Shown here: in pieces, positions 17,782-26,772 of the stretch
Layout of the letters: every line of letters starts with the position of its first letter
Numbering within the stretch: the first letter of the stretch is position 1
Origin: CAZIAK01 sp964537035
GTDB lineage: Bacteria > Planctomycetota > B15-G4
NCBI GenBank assembly: GCA_964537035.1
Contig: CAZIAK010000019.1
Span: 1 to 64,000, forward strand
DNA length: 64,000 bases
Direction of reading: 5' to 3'
Program-made: the position numbers and the translations under genes
Notes under the pieces: generated by a model
What the model was told of the DNA's origin: nothing
Database searches by the model: none
Seen by the model: the letters and a program-made list of their open reading frames with translations, nothing else

Positions 17782-19662
17782 ATGACACGACTGCCCTCCC
17801 CCCCTGCGTTCGTCCTCATCGCCCTGGCTTGTCTCGCCGTGGGCTGCGGCGACGGTGATCCCGAGCCCGCGCCCCAGAGCGGCGAAGCCCTGACCACCGC
17901 TCGTCCACGCACCATTGTGCTGATCTCCCTGGACACCTTGCGGCCCGAGCGGCTGGGTGCCTACGGCGGGCAGCCCGAGGTCTCGCCCGTGATCGACGCC
18001 CTGGCCACGGAGTCGGTGGTCTTCGACACGGCCCTGGCCCCCGCGCCGTGGACCCTGCCGTCCCACATGACCATGCTCACCGGGCTCGACCCCATCGCCC
18101 ATGGGGTGATGAACGACGGCATGCAGCTGTCAGAGAGCGCCCAGACCCTGGCGGCCCGGCTGTCTGCGGCGGGATACTCCACGGGCGCCTTCACGGACGG
18201 CGGCTTCGTGAGCGCGCGCTACGGCTTCGACCGCGGCTTCGACGTCTTCGACGACGAGCGCTCCCAGGGCGGCCCCAACGGCTTCCCCCGGCTCATGCCC
18301 GAGGCCCTCGACTGGCTCGACGATCAAGATGAAGACGACGTCTTCTTGTTCTTGCACACCTTCGACGCCCACGCGCCCTACGACGAGGTCGCCCCCGAGA
18401 TCCTGGCCGAGTTTCGGCAGCGCCCCGTAGAGCCCGATCCCCGTGACGCCGGGATGCACTGGCTGGGCTACCTCCACAAGCAGGTGAAGGTCGGCGTGAA
18501 GAACTACTCGCGCATGGGCAACCTGCTCAACGATTACGACGCGGGCATTCACGAGGCTGACCAATACCTGGGCCAGTTGTTCGGCGCCCTGCGCGCCGCC
18601 GGTCGATGGGACGACGCGCTGATCATCGTCACCTCTGATCATGGCGAGTCGTTTCTCGATCACGGCCTGCACGTAGGCCATGGTCTGCTGCTGAACGACA
18701 GCGAGCTGCAGGTGCCGCTGATCGTGCGCTTGCCGGGAGCGGTCGGCGCGGGCAAGCGCTTCGACGATCTGGTGGGCCTGGTGGACATTCCCCGCACAGT
18801 GATGGAGCTGGCAGGACTGGGCCCGGGCGAAGACCTGCAGGGCGAGAGCCTGATGGGCCTGGTGAACGGCTTCGGGCGGTCGGTGGACTACATCCTCGGC
18901 TGGTCCCAGAACATCCGCTCGTTCACCTTGGTCACGGAGGACTACAAGTACATCTCGCCCGTGGGTCTCAAGCCCATGATGATCGCCCAGCGACACCTGG
19001 GGCCCATGACGCCACCAGGCTTCTTCCCCGTCGAAGACGACATGAAGTACGAGCTGGGCGATGAGCAGCTCAGCTACGACTCGAAGCGTGATCCTCTGGG
19101 ATTGCTCGACGTGCTGCCTGCATCCGAGCAGATGTTCGACCGGCGCACGGACCGCGCCGAGTTGCGCAACCTGGTCGACGTGGACCCGGTCAAGACCGAG
19201 GAGATTCGCAGCGCCGCCAAGCTGCGTTTCGGCAAGTCACAACAGCTCAATCAGAAGTACCCCTCCGGCGTGGTCACCGAAGATCAGTTCACCGAGGCCG
19301 TCCTGAAGTCACTCGGCTATCTGGGTACCGGTGATGAGACCGAGCTGCAAGGCACGTCGAAGCAGTTTCGGGATTGGGCCCTCGAAGCGAGAGACGTGCC
19401 GGACACCCGGCAGCTGGCGATCGCCGACGTGCGCGTGCACGAGCAGCGCCTCTTGCTCGCGGACAGCGACAGCGACCGCAGCGAGGTGAAAGACAAGCTC
19501 AAGGGCGCGGCCATCGACTACGACACCTGGGCCAAGAACAATCCCATGTATGCCCCCCGTGTCTACTGGCGCCTCGCAGAAGTGGTGCGTCTCGCCGACC
19601 TGGCCGAGGTCACGTTCGCGTCGCCCGATTGGCTGGTGAAGGCCCAACAAGACCAGCCGTGA
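17782..19662 (+). CDS. Sulfatase-like lipoprotein without the formylglycine cysteine
   Basis: A 626-residue member of the alkaline phosphatase/sulfatase superfamily, anchored as a lipoprotein (lipobox LAVG-C22). The metal-site Asp is in ISLDTLRPERLGAYG (D51). Where sulfatases have C/S-x-P-x-R, this protein reads W-T-L-P-S-H with Thr at 91. It therefore probably uses Thr as the nucleophile, as phosphoglycerol transferases such as LtaS do, or is a phosphatase-like hydrolase. TSDHGESFLDHG is the second metal motif. About 140 extra C-terminal residues follow the catalytic core. The next gene overlaps its stop (GTGA). A transferase or hydrolase acting on surface polymers is a reasonable inference. 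Confidence 0.75.
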   Translation: MTRLPSPPAFVLIALACLAVGCGDGDPEPAPQSGEALTTARPRTIVLISLDTLRPERLGAYGGQPEVSPVIDALATESVVFDTALAPAPWTLPSHMTMLTGLDPIAHGVMNDGMQLSESAQTLAARLSAAGYSTGAFTDGGFVSARYGFDRGFDVFDDERSQGGPNGFPRLMPEALDWLDDQDEDDVFLFLHTFDAHAPYDEVAPEILAEFRQRPVEPDPRDAGMHWLGYLHKQVKVGVKNYSRMGNLLNDYDAGIHEADQYLGQLFGALRAAGRWDDALIIVTSDHGESFLDHGLHVGHGLLLNDSELQVPLIVRLPGAVGAGKRFDDLVGLVDIPRTVMELAGLGPGEDLQGESLMGLVNGFGRSVDYILGWSQNIRSFTLVTEDYKYISPVGLKPMMIAQRHLGPMTPPGFFPVEDDMKYELGDEQLSYDSKRDPLGLLDVLPASEQMFDRRTDRAELRNLVDVDPVKTEEIRSAAKLRFGKSQQLNQKYPSGVVTEDQFTEAVLKSLGYLGTGDETELQGTSKQFRDWALEARDVPDTRQLAIADVRVHEQRLLLADSDSDRSEVKDKLKGAAIDYDTWAKNNPMYAPRVYWRLAEVVRLADLAEVTFASPDWLVKAQQDQP

Positions 19663-21086
19663 CCTACCGCCCCGCACTGCTGCTGGCTGCGCTGGTGCTG
19701 TGGTTGCCTTGCTGCGGCGACACCGTGGACCCCGCCGCCGCTGAGCGCATCTTGCTGGTGGGCGGCGAGATCTTCGGTGGCGGCGATCGCTGCGCCACGG
19801 TGCTCAACGACATGGTGGCCCCGAGCGGAGTGGTGGGCGACGGACGGTTCACGGTGGTCTCCACGACCGCCGCCGGCGCAGAGGGCCTGGTCGAGGCCTT
19901 GCGCGCAGCCCCGCGAGCGCGAGCGGTCATCGTCATAGCAGGCGACTCGTCCCTGCTCACCGGCATCGACACCAACGCCCGCCTGCCAGAACACCAACAG
20001 ATCACCAGTCGGGTGGTGGATGTCCCCGCGCTGACATCGGCCCTCGATGAGTTGAGAGAAGTGGCCGCGTCCCGTGGCATGCACTTCGTGCTGGCGACCC
20101 ACCCCCTCGGCAAACAAGGGCGCATCGAGCTGCCCGAGCTGGTCGAGGTCGCAGAGATCGTGCGCCAACAAGGCGCCACCCTCGATCTGGCCCAGAGCTT
20201 CGCCGCGCGAGAGACAGAGCTGCTCTTCGCCGACGGCGTCGACGTCCTGGACAACTACGGCCACGACGCCCTGGCCCAGATTCTCTTCGTAGCCCTGCTG
20301 GGCGAGGCGCCCCTGATTCCCGCCCAAGACCTTCAGGAGAGCGCGGCGCGAGACGAGATCGAGGCCTTGCTCACCTGGGCCCGAGGCGATGACGCGCTCT
20401 TTCGCTGGGCCGCTCACCGTGCGTTGCAACGGCCGCCAACGGGCGCAGTCCACGAGGCGCGGCAGGCCATGATCGCCACACTCAGAAACGGTCTCACCCC
20501 CCAGAGCCGACAACGCTGGACAAGCATCGAGAGTCAGCCTGAGCTCGGCCCTGTCCCCGGCCTGGACCTGGGCCAGATGCTGGCGAGCGGCGAGAAGCCA
20601 CGGCACAACAGCGGCGACCCCGGTGAGCGGGCCCTGACCAAGGTGTTGTCTGCGTATACCGATCCGGAAAGCGCCGTGGACCCGCTCGCCATCGCCGACG
20701 GGTTGGTGGCCGCCGGTCCCCATCGAGCCAGCGCCTGGTTGGCCCTGGACTTCGCGGCGCGCCTGACCAAGGAGCGCCGGGGCGTCTCACGATTGGCCCT
20801 GCGGCAGCTACAGACGTTCGAGGGCGTGGTCTCCCCCGCGCGCTGGGAGCGGCTGAGCGAAACCTGGCCCGACTGCCTGGGAGCCCTGCCTGCCCTGATC
20901 CTGCTCGAGCACATCTATCGCTCCCACCTGCCCGCGGGCCCGGCCCTGCACGCAGCGCGACGGGCCAGTCGACGAGGGCTCTTCTCACGCGCCCTGACCC
21001 TCTTCGACCGGGGCACCAGGCTGCTCACCGTGCCGCCGAACTGGGCAGCCGAGCGCCAGCGCATCGCCGCCCTGGCGGCTCAGTAG
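19659..21086 (+). CDS. Exported protein of unknown function, possibly SGNH-hydrolase-like
   Basis: About 475 residues from the GTG that overlaps the preceding stop. The N-terminus (LLLAALVLWLPCCG) is a signal peptide, perhaps a lipoprotein, although the lipobox is poor. ILLVGGEIFGGGDRC at the start of the mature protein and LDNYGHDALAQIL near residue 205 resemble the first and last blocks of SGNH/GDSL hydrolases, but the usual GDS serine is not obvious. The C-terminal half is helical without a recognised domain. It is co-translated with the sulfatase-like lipoprotein and may act with it on the same extracellular substrate. Confidence 0.55.
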   Translation: MTYRPALLLAALVLWLPCCGDTVDPAAAERILLVGGEIFGGGDRCATVLNDMVAPSGVVGDGRFTVVSTTAAGAEGLVEALRAAPRARAVIVIAGDSSLLTGIDTNARLPEHQQITSRVVDVPALTSALDELREVAASRGMHFVLATHPLGKQGRIELPELVEVAEIVRQQGATLDLAQSFAARETELLFADGVDVLDNYGHDALAQILFVALLGEAPLIPAQDLQESAARDEIEALLTWARGDDALFRWAAHRALQRPPTGAVHEARQAMIATLRNGLTPQSRQRWTSIESQPELGPVPGLDLGQMLASGEKPRHNSGDPGERALTKVLSAYTDPESAVDPLAIADGLVAAGPHRASAWLALDFAARLTKERRGVSRLALRQLQTFEGVVSPARWERLSETWPDCLGALPALILLEHIYRSHLPAGPALHAARRASRRGLFSRALTLFDRGTRLLTVPPNWAAERQRIAALAAQ

Positions 21087-21127
21087 ACCGAGCCCGCCTC
21101 TGCGTCTCGCGCCGCAGCAAGCCCTCC

Positions 21128-21166
21128 GCGCCGCATTGCCGCACCGCATTGCCGCGCCGCATTGCC
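21128..21166. repeat. Three tandem 13-bp repeats between convergent genes
   Basis: GCGCCGCATTGCC, GCACCGCATTGCC and GCGCCGCATTGCC follow one another directly in the 127-bp gap between the exported protein gene (+) and moaA (-). There is no dyad symmetry suggesting a terminator. It is probably a replication-slippage repeat. Confidence 0.6.
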
Positions 21167-21213
21167 GCTTCAAACAAACCGGTGAATCGCCCGCAGTCTC
21201 TGCGAGGTCGCCC

Positions 21214-22227
21214 TCAGCCGCCGATGCGGTTCATGTGGGCGTGCCCCAAGCCGGCGTGCTCTGGGGGCTTGCAGCGACGCAAGAACTCCAGCGCCTCCAC
21301 GAGCCCGCTCTCGATGTCGCCCTCACGCACCAGGCTGCGTACATCGACCTCGCCACCCTCGAACAGACACGACCGCAGCACGCCCTCGGCGGTCAGACGA
21401 ATGCGGTTGCAGGTCGAGCAGAACGGCATGGAGATCGCGGCGATGATGCCCACCCGCTGCCCCGTGCTCTCGAGCACGAAGTTCTCGGCCGGGCCCTGCA
21501 CCGAGCTCTTGCCCTCTCGGGGGATGAGCTTGCCAGAGGCTTCGATGCGCTGACGAATCTCGGCCACGGGCACCCGGGTAGCCTGGGCGCCGTAGCTGTT
21601 CGACTGCATGGGCATGAACTCGATGAAGCGCAACTCGACGTCGAGCCCGTGAGCCCAGCTCAGCAGCGCGGGGATCTCGGCGTCGTTGACCCCGCCCATG
21701 ACCACCGTGTTGACCTTGGTCCGCTCGAACCCCGCGGCCTTGGCCGCTTCGATACCCGCCAGGGCGTCCCGGAGGCCATTGCGTCGGGACATCTTCTCGA
21801 ACAGCTCGGGGCGCAAGGTGTCCAGGCTGATGTTGAGCCGGTCGAGGCCTACCTCGCGCAGCTCGGCCGCGTGACGCTCGAGCAGCATGGCGTTGGTGGT
21901 CATGACCACCTCGGGGGAGGGCTCCAACGCCTTCAGGCGCCCGATCATCCCGGCCAGTCCCTTGCGCAGCAGGGGCTCGCCACCGGTCAACCTGATCTTG
22001 CGCACACCGTGCCCCAGGAGCACGGAGACCACCGCCTCGATCTCTTCGAACGAGAGCAGGTGATCCCGGTCGAGAAAGTCCTGGTCTTCTGGCATGCAGT
22101 ACCTGCAGCGCAGGTTGCAGCGATCGGTGACGGACACCCGCAGGTAGGTGATGTCCCGGGGGTCGGCGGCAGCGTCGTAGAGCGCGACCGGAGTGCTGCC
22201 TGACGTGTAGGGCTCAACGCGAATCAC
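21214..22227 (-). CDS. moaA: GTP 3',8-cyclase MoaA (molybdenum cofactor synthesis)
   Basis: Radical SAM enzyme of the first step of molybdopterin synthesis, converting GTP to 3',8-cyclo-7,8-dihydro-GTP. It has 337 residues from the GTG at 22227; a longer reading adds an unlikely Arg/Pro-rich tail. The SAM cluster motif is CNLRCRYC (C37, C41, C44), and the GTP-side cluster is C270, C273 and C287. The protein ends in the conserved Gly-Gly needed for activity. No other moa genes are nearby, so it is a stand-alone copy. Family and function are certain. Confidence 0.95.
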   Translation of the reverse strand: MIRVEPYTSGSTPVALYDAAADPRDITYLRVSVTDRCNLRCRYCMPEDQDFLDRDHLLSFEEIEAVVSVLLGHGVRKIRLTGGEPLLRKGLAGMIGRLKALEPSPEVVMTTNAMLLERHAAELREVGLDRLNISLDTLRPELFEKMSRRNGLRDALAGIEAAKAAGFERTKVNTVVMGGVNDAEIPALLSWAHGLDVELRFIEFMPMQSNSYGAQATRVPVAEIRQRIEASGKLIPREGKSSVQGPAENFVLESTGQRVGIIAAISMPFCSTCNRIRLTAEGVLRSCLFEGGEVDVRSLVREGDIESGLVEALEFLRRCKPPEHAGLGHAHMNRIGG

Positions 22228-22380
22228 GGCCGTCCAGACTCCATGGGGAGCCGGACATCTTAGCAGCCAAACGCCTCGGCCGCCCGCCTTCCGGGGCCGA
22301 CGGGAACGCGCCATCCAGCACCCCGGCGCCCACACGCCAGGCCGCTCAGAAAACGACCGCCGACCCCGGAGATCTGATGA

Positions 22381-23652
22381 TCAGAGGAAGTCCTTCAGCG
22401 TCTCTTTCGAGCGCTGACCCTTGAGCTTGGCCATGGCCTTCACCTGCATCTGGCGAATCCGCTCGCGAGAGACGTTCATGGTCTGCCCGATCTGCTCCAG
22501 GGTGCGGCGCGGCGTTCCGCCCAGGCCGAAGCGCTGGATCAGCACCTGCCGCTCCTGCTCGCTCAGCTGGGTGGAGGCGAAGACCTCTTCAAGCCGCTCG
22601 CCCAGGGCCACATTCTCAGCGTCTGAGATGCCGTCGGCCGACTCTTCGGCCTCAAGGTGAGCTGCGAACGAGGTCTGTTCTTCGTCGCCCATGGGCAGAT
22701 CGAGAGAGAACCAGGACCGATCGGTGGTCATCAGGCGCACCGCGCCCTCTGCGCTGGTATCGAACAGGCTCGACACGTCTTTCAGGTCGACGTCCTTGTG
22801 GTTACGAGGCAGCTTGCCCTCGCGCCGCAACCGCCGCATCTTCTGCTGGATGTAGTTGGGTACCCGCACGATGCCACGGTTCGCCGTGATCAAGCGCTCG
22901 ATGGCCTGACGGACCCAGAAGGCCGCGTAGGTCTGAAAACGCACACCCTTGCGCCAGTCGTACTTCTCGACCGCGCGGATCAGCGAAGCGTTGCCCTCCT
23001 GGATCAGATCCATCATGGGCAGGCCGTAGGTGCGGTAGGCCGAAGCCATGCCCACCACCAGGTACAGGTTGCGCTCCACGAAATGGGACCGCAGCCGGTC
23101 ATACTGGGCCACCACGTCGCGCACCAGAGGGTCCGTGCTCCCGCAGGGCAGGGACAACAAGATCTCCTCCACGTCAATGCTGGACAGACCCGTCTCGCCT
23201 TCGAGCTGGCCCCGCAGAGCCGCGCAGTTGAGCCCACGCTCCAGAATCTGGTCGCGATTCTCATCTGGCAGCTTGGACCGATCGACCAACAGGCTCAGCC
23301 GGGCGCGGGAGAACTCCAGCCGGCGAGCCAGCAGATGCTCCTGCTCACGGGACATGCGTGGGGCCGAGCGGACCTGATCGTTGTAGAGGCTCAGATCGTC
23401 CTCAGACCAACGGCGCCTGGTGCTCTTGCCGCTCTCGAGGGTGACGGACAGAACATCGGTGTCGTCGTCGGAGTCGACGATCCGCACGCCATCGAGGGAA
23501 CGCAGCAGGGAACGAAGCGCCTCATCGCTCGTGCAGGCCTCCAGCAGAAGCTGGTCGAGTTTGTCGTAGGCCAGGGTGCCCGCCACACGGGCAGCGCGCA
23601 GCACGCGCTTCTTCTGTGACGGGCTGAAGGGGACGAGTTCGGTCTGCTTCAT
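22381..23652 (-). CDS. RNA polymerase sigma-70 family factor, primary-type
   Basis: A 423-residue sigma factor. A region 1.2-like block (SAPRMSREQEHLLARRLE) is followed by a complete region 2 (NLYLVVGMASAYRTYGLPMMDLIQEGN, then KGVRFQTYAAFWVRQAI), region 3 (YIQQKMRRL) and region 4 with the helix-turn-helix TLEQIGQTMNVSRERIRQMQ. This is the RpoD/RpoS-type group rather than ECF. The absence of a long acidic region 1.1 and the unusual first 130 residues suggest a group 2 (alternative, stress) sigma, but a primary role cannot be excluded. A GGAGAGGAG ribosome binding site precedes the ATG. Confidence 0.88.
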   Translation of the reverse strand: MKQTELVPFSPSQKKRVLRAARVAGTLAYDKLDQLLLEACTSDEALRSLLRSLDGVRIVDSDDDTDVLSVTLESGKSTRRRWSEDDLSLYNDQVRSAPRMSREQEHLLARRLEFSRARLSLLVDRSKLPDENRDQILERGLNCAALRGQLEGETGLSSIDVEEILLSLPCGSTDPLVRDVVAQYDRLRSHFVERNLYLVVGMASAYRTYGLPMMDLIQEGNASLIRAVEKYDWRKGVRFQTYAAFWVRQAIERLITANRGIVRVPNYIQQKMRRLRREGKLPRNHKDVDLKDVSSLFDTSAEGAVRLMTTDRSWFSLDLPMGDEEQTSFAAHLEAEESADGISDAENVALGERLEEVFASTQLSEQERQVLIQRFGLGGTPRRTLEQIGQTMNVSRERIRQMQVKAMAKLKGQRSKETLKDFL

Positions 23653-23932
23653 CGTTCACTCCTCTCCGATGGGGTCGCTCCAGGAACTACATCTCAACAA
23701 CAGGGGGGGCAGTGGCATGCCCACACATGAACTACCGATGAGCCCTCCCTTGATGTTGGGTTCGACCCACAGCCGACCCACTTTCCAGGGCACGAACCGC
23801 AGGCTTGATCTCTTCGATGTTCCTCGACGGCCCGAGTAGCCCTATGATTCGAGAGGCCACGATGAGGCCATGATTGACACTCCGGCCTGGGGCCAAAGCA
23901 GGATCAAAGGCTGCGCGACGTCGTTCTAGACG

Positions 23933-24397
23933 TCAGCCGGCGAGCACTTGCAGGACGAGGTGATAGACACCCAGCAAGAAATAGAAACCGAATCCCAGAC
24001 CCAGGGCGATCCGCGCGGCCTTGAAGTTCTTGTGCAGCATCACGAACATCAGGCAAAGACCGGAAAGGACGCCCTTCATCACTACAAAGAAGGTTGAACC
24101 TTGATCTATCATCCATTGAGCAACGGGGTTCATCTCCCGCCCGCCTTTTCCCAGATAGACCAGCGTAGAAACCGAGTCAACAACCGTTAGAGCGAAAAAG
24201 AACAGCAGAAGATAAACAATTGCAGGTCGATAGACGTCGATAAACTGATCTTCAACCTCACCGTCCCGGCGACCTCCTCGACGGCGACCTCCCAAAAAAG
24301 TGTAGCGAGAGACGATCGGCGTCGGCTGCTGGCGGCGATCGGGCCCCCGAAAGGCGGGAGCCGGCTCTGGCGATTTTTCTGGGTCCTGGGCGTCCAT
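23933..24397 (-). CDS. DUF5658-type small membrane protein
   Basis: A 154-residue protein with a hydrophilic N-terminus (Pro/Arg-rich, with GGRRRGGRRDGE) and three or four membrane helices. The core VVDSVSTLVYLGKGGREMNP is the pattern of DUF5658: an Asp/Thr-containing first helix and then E-x-NP. The function of the family is unknown. Codon use is somewhat less GC-rich than in its neighbours. It is divergent from the TMTC-like gene and separated from the sigma-factor gene by 280 bp in which I see no gene. Confidence 0.7.
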   Translation of the reverse strand: MDAQDPEKSPEPAPAFRGPDRRQQPTPIVSRYTFLGGRRRGGRRDGEVEDQFIDVYRPAIVYLLLFFFALTVVDSVSTLVYLGKGGREMNPVAQWMIDQGSTFFVVMKGVLSGLCLMFVMLHKNFKAARIALGLGFGFYFLLGVYHLVLQVLAG

Positions 24398-24480
24398 CGA
24401 TTGCTCTATCGGTCGTCACCTTGGGTCGACTACAGGCAGCTCGCTGCCCACAGCCCCTCATCAACGGGACACCATGCCCC

Positions 24481-26148
24481 ATGATCTCCCGTTTTCTGGT
24501 CCCTTTCCTGGTGCTCGCACTCGCCGTCGTGGCCACCTGGCCAGGGACGGGCGGCAGCTTCGTCTACGACGATGTGCCCTATGTGGTGCTGAACGAGGCG
24601 GTGAGCGGATCGGCGCCCGTCCTCTCCAGTCCTCTCGGTGAGGCGAACCAGGGCCTCTGGCGCCCGGCGACGGTCTGGACCTGGCGAGCCCAATGGTCTG
24701 GCGACACTCCCGCCACGGACATGCTCACCCTCAACGTGTGGCTCCACGGCCTGGTGTCCCTGCTGGTGCTGGCCCTGGGTCGGAGACTCGGGCTCTCTGC
24801 CACCGCGTCGGCCCTGGGAGCCATGCTCTTCGCCGTCCATCCCGTGCACGCCGAGTCCGTGGCCTGGATCACCGGCCGCGCCGAGCTGTTGGCCGCCGCA
24901 TGGCTGCTGGTGGCCTGGCTGGCACACCTGGCCTCAGGGCGTTGTGCCACCGCCGCCTCCTTGCTCGCCCTGGCCCTGGCCTGCCTCTCGAAGGAGAACG
25001 CCCTCATCGCTCCCGGGCTCTTCCTCCTGGCCGATCTGTGCAGCAAGCGCAGGCCCCTCCCCTGGGGACGACTGGCCCTGCTGGCAGCGGTCTCCCTCGC
25101 CCTCTTCGGCGCCCGCTCTTTGGTGCTCGAGAACTCGCTCCCGGCTCAAGGCCCCTTTCTGCACACCGACCTCGCAGGACGCACCGTGGCGGCCATGGCC
25201 ATCCTGGGCAAGTCCCTGCAGCTCCTGCTCGTGCCCCACTCCCTGCGCATCCACTACCACCCCAGCGAGTTCGAGGTGCTCGGCCCCCTGGCCCTGGGCC
25301 TGGTGGCCGCAGCCGCCGTGGCGGTGGTGCTGCTCTGGAGCCGCCGCCGTCCCGTTGCCCTGGCCGTCCTGTTGATCCCGGCCACGCTGTTTCCTGTGCT
25401 CCATTTCGTGCCCATCGGCGAGCCCTTCGCTGAGAGGTTCCTGTATCTGCCGTCCGTGCCCTTCTGCCTGGCCCTGGGCGCCCTGCTGGCCAGCTGGTCC
25501 CGGGCCGAGCAACGTCGCCGAGGCCTGGGCGCCAGCCTCATCGTAGCGGCCCTCCTGATCACAGGCGGAACCCTCGCCACCCGGGCAGCCAGCAAGGTCT
25601 TCCACGACGACCTGACCCTCTGGGCCCACGCGGCCAAGGTCGCCCCCGAGCTGGCCATGACTCATTACAACCACGGCACCTTCCTGGTGGACGCGGGCCA
25701 GCATCTCAGCCTGGACGCCCATCTGCCCGGCGCCGAATCCGAGCTGCGTACCTCACTGGAGATTCGCCCCCACCATCACCAGGCGGCCTGGGCCCACCAG
25801 ACCCTGGGCCACTACGCCCTGGGCGCCCTGACCGACGACCTCCCCGACCCCCGCGCCGCTGCTTGGCACTACCGCCAGGCCCTGGAGCAGCTGCCCGAGC
25901 TCATCGATGCCCGCATCAACCTGGCCAGCATCGCCATCCAGAATCCTGAGCTGATCAACCCTGACGAGGCCCGTGAGTTGCTTCTGCCCCTGGTCATGAA
26001 CCCGGAGCTCGACCCGGGCCAGCGCCTGACCATCGAGAATCTGGCCGCTCAGCTCTCGGCCGCCGAGCCCTCGCCCGGAACATCGCCAGGGACCGAACCA
26101 GCGGGGACCTCGGCCGAACCGGGCAAGTCGTCGCCGGCCGGGTCGTAG
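24481..26148 (+). CDS. TMTC-like membrane protein with TPR tail
   Basis: A 555-residue protein; the ATG at 24481 is chosen because a signal-like helix (FLVPFLVLALAVVA) follows directly. FVYDDVPYV after the first helix and HPVHAESVAWITGRAELLA in the membrane part are the hallmarks of the GT-C/TMTC group, which includes O-mannosyltransferases. About ten helices are followed by TPR-like helices (residues about 390-530), predicted to be extracytoplasmic. A polyprenol-linked sugar donor is likely if it is an enzyme. The last 100 bp overlap tail-to-tail with the lipoprotein gene on the other strand. Confidence 0.8.
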   Translation: MISRFLVPFLVLALAVVATWPGTGGSFVYDDVPYVVLNEAVSGSAPVLSSPLGEANQGLWRPATVWTWRAQWSGDTPATDMLTLNVWLHGLVSLLVLALGRRLGLSATASALGAMLFAVHPVHAESVAWITGRAELLAAAWLLVAWLAHLASGRCATAASLLALALACLSKENALIAPGLFLLADLCSKRRPLPWGRLALLAAVSLALFGARSLVLENSLPAQGPFLHTDLAGRTVAAMAILGKSLQLLLVPHSLRIHYHPSEFEVLGPLALGLVAAAAVAVVLLWSRRRPVALAVLLIPATLFPVLHFVPIGEPFAERFLYLPSVPFCLALGALLASWSRAEQRRRGLGASLIVAALLITGGTLATRAASKVFHDDLTLWAHAAKVAPELAMTHYNHGTFLVDAGQHLSLDAHLPGAESELRTSLEIRPHHHQAAWAHQTLGHYALGALTDDLPDPRAAAWHYRQALEQLPELIDARINLASIAIQNPELINPDEARELLLPLVMNPELDPGQRLTIENLAAQLSAAEPSPGTSPGTEPAGTSAEPGKSSPAGS

Positions 26149-26687
26149 CCCAGCAGGCCCGCCAGCAGGTCGAGCAGCTCGAGTGGGCGCACCTCCGCCT
26201 CGGCGCCGGCCACGAAGAAGTAGACCCCCGCGCCGATCTCGTAGCGCCAGTTGTCGTACTCGCCGTGGGGCGTCATGTAGCCCGCGATGCTCTCCCGCTG
26301 GATGGGTTGCTCTCGGCTGGTGCTCACCTCGAAGTCACGGCTGGAGAACCCGGGCAAGCGCAGCTCTTCAGAGGACTCGTACCACAGCCCTCCGTAGCGG
26401 CCTCTCAGACCGAAAACCAGTGCAGGAAAGCCCCGCAACGACACGCCCTTCGGGCTGGGCAGGGTGAGCTCGGCCTGGCCCATGGCGATGTAGCCCAGCT
26501 GAATCGCCTCGGTGACCCGCACCGCCGCGCCCAGCCCTGGCCCCAATGCGATGCGCACGCCGAAGACATCCATGAAGTCGGCGCCCCGGGCCTCGGCCCA
26601 GCCGGTGAAGTCCTGGGGGCCGGTGCTGGCGCAGCCAGGCAGCAGGGCCCCGGCGAGGAGCACCACCACAGGCACGAAGCGTGACAT
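26049..26687 (-). CDS. Putative lipoprotein, unknown function
   Basis: About 212 residues from the ATG at 26687, which gives a clean lipoprotein signal (VVVLLAGALLPG-C). The mature part alternates short hydrophobic and polar strands (VRIALGPGLGAAVRV, GFPALVFGLRGRYGG, YEIGAGVYFF), suggesting a beta-rich outer-membrane-associated protein. This resembles small planctomycete or myxobacterial lipoproteins of unknown role. The C-terminal 33 residues are Gly/Pro/Glu-rich and are encoded by DNA that also encodes the tail of the TMTC-like gene. No named domain was recognised. Confidence 0.6.
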   Translation of the reverse strand: MSRFVPVVVLLAGALLPGCASTGPQDFTGWAEARGADFMDVFGVRIALGPGLGAAVRVTEAIQLGYIAMGQAELTLPSPKGVSLRGFPALVFGLRGRYGGLWYESSEELRLPGFSSRDFEVSTSREQPIQRESIAGYMTPHGEYDNWRYEIGAGVYFFVAGAEAEVRPLELLDLLAGLLGYDPAGDDLPGSAEVPAGSVPGDVPGEGSAAES

Positions 26688-26772
26688 GGGTGCTGCTGAG
26701 CGAGGGCAACGCATGGGGCCACTCCGACACGGGATCGACCGGGACATGGTGCCACACGGTAAACTCGCCCGG

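Noticed and set aside
21121..21170. Repeats before moaA as a CRISPR array
   Set aside because: The units are 13 bp, directly adjacent without spacers, and only three in number.
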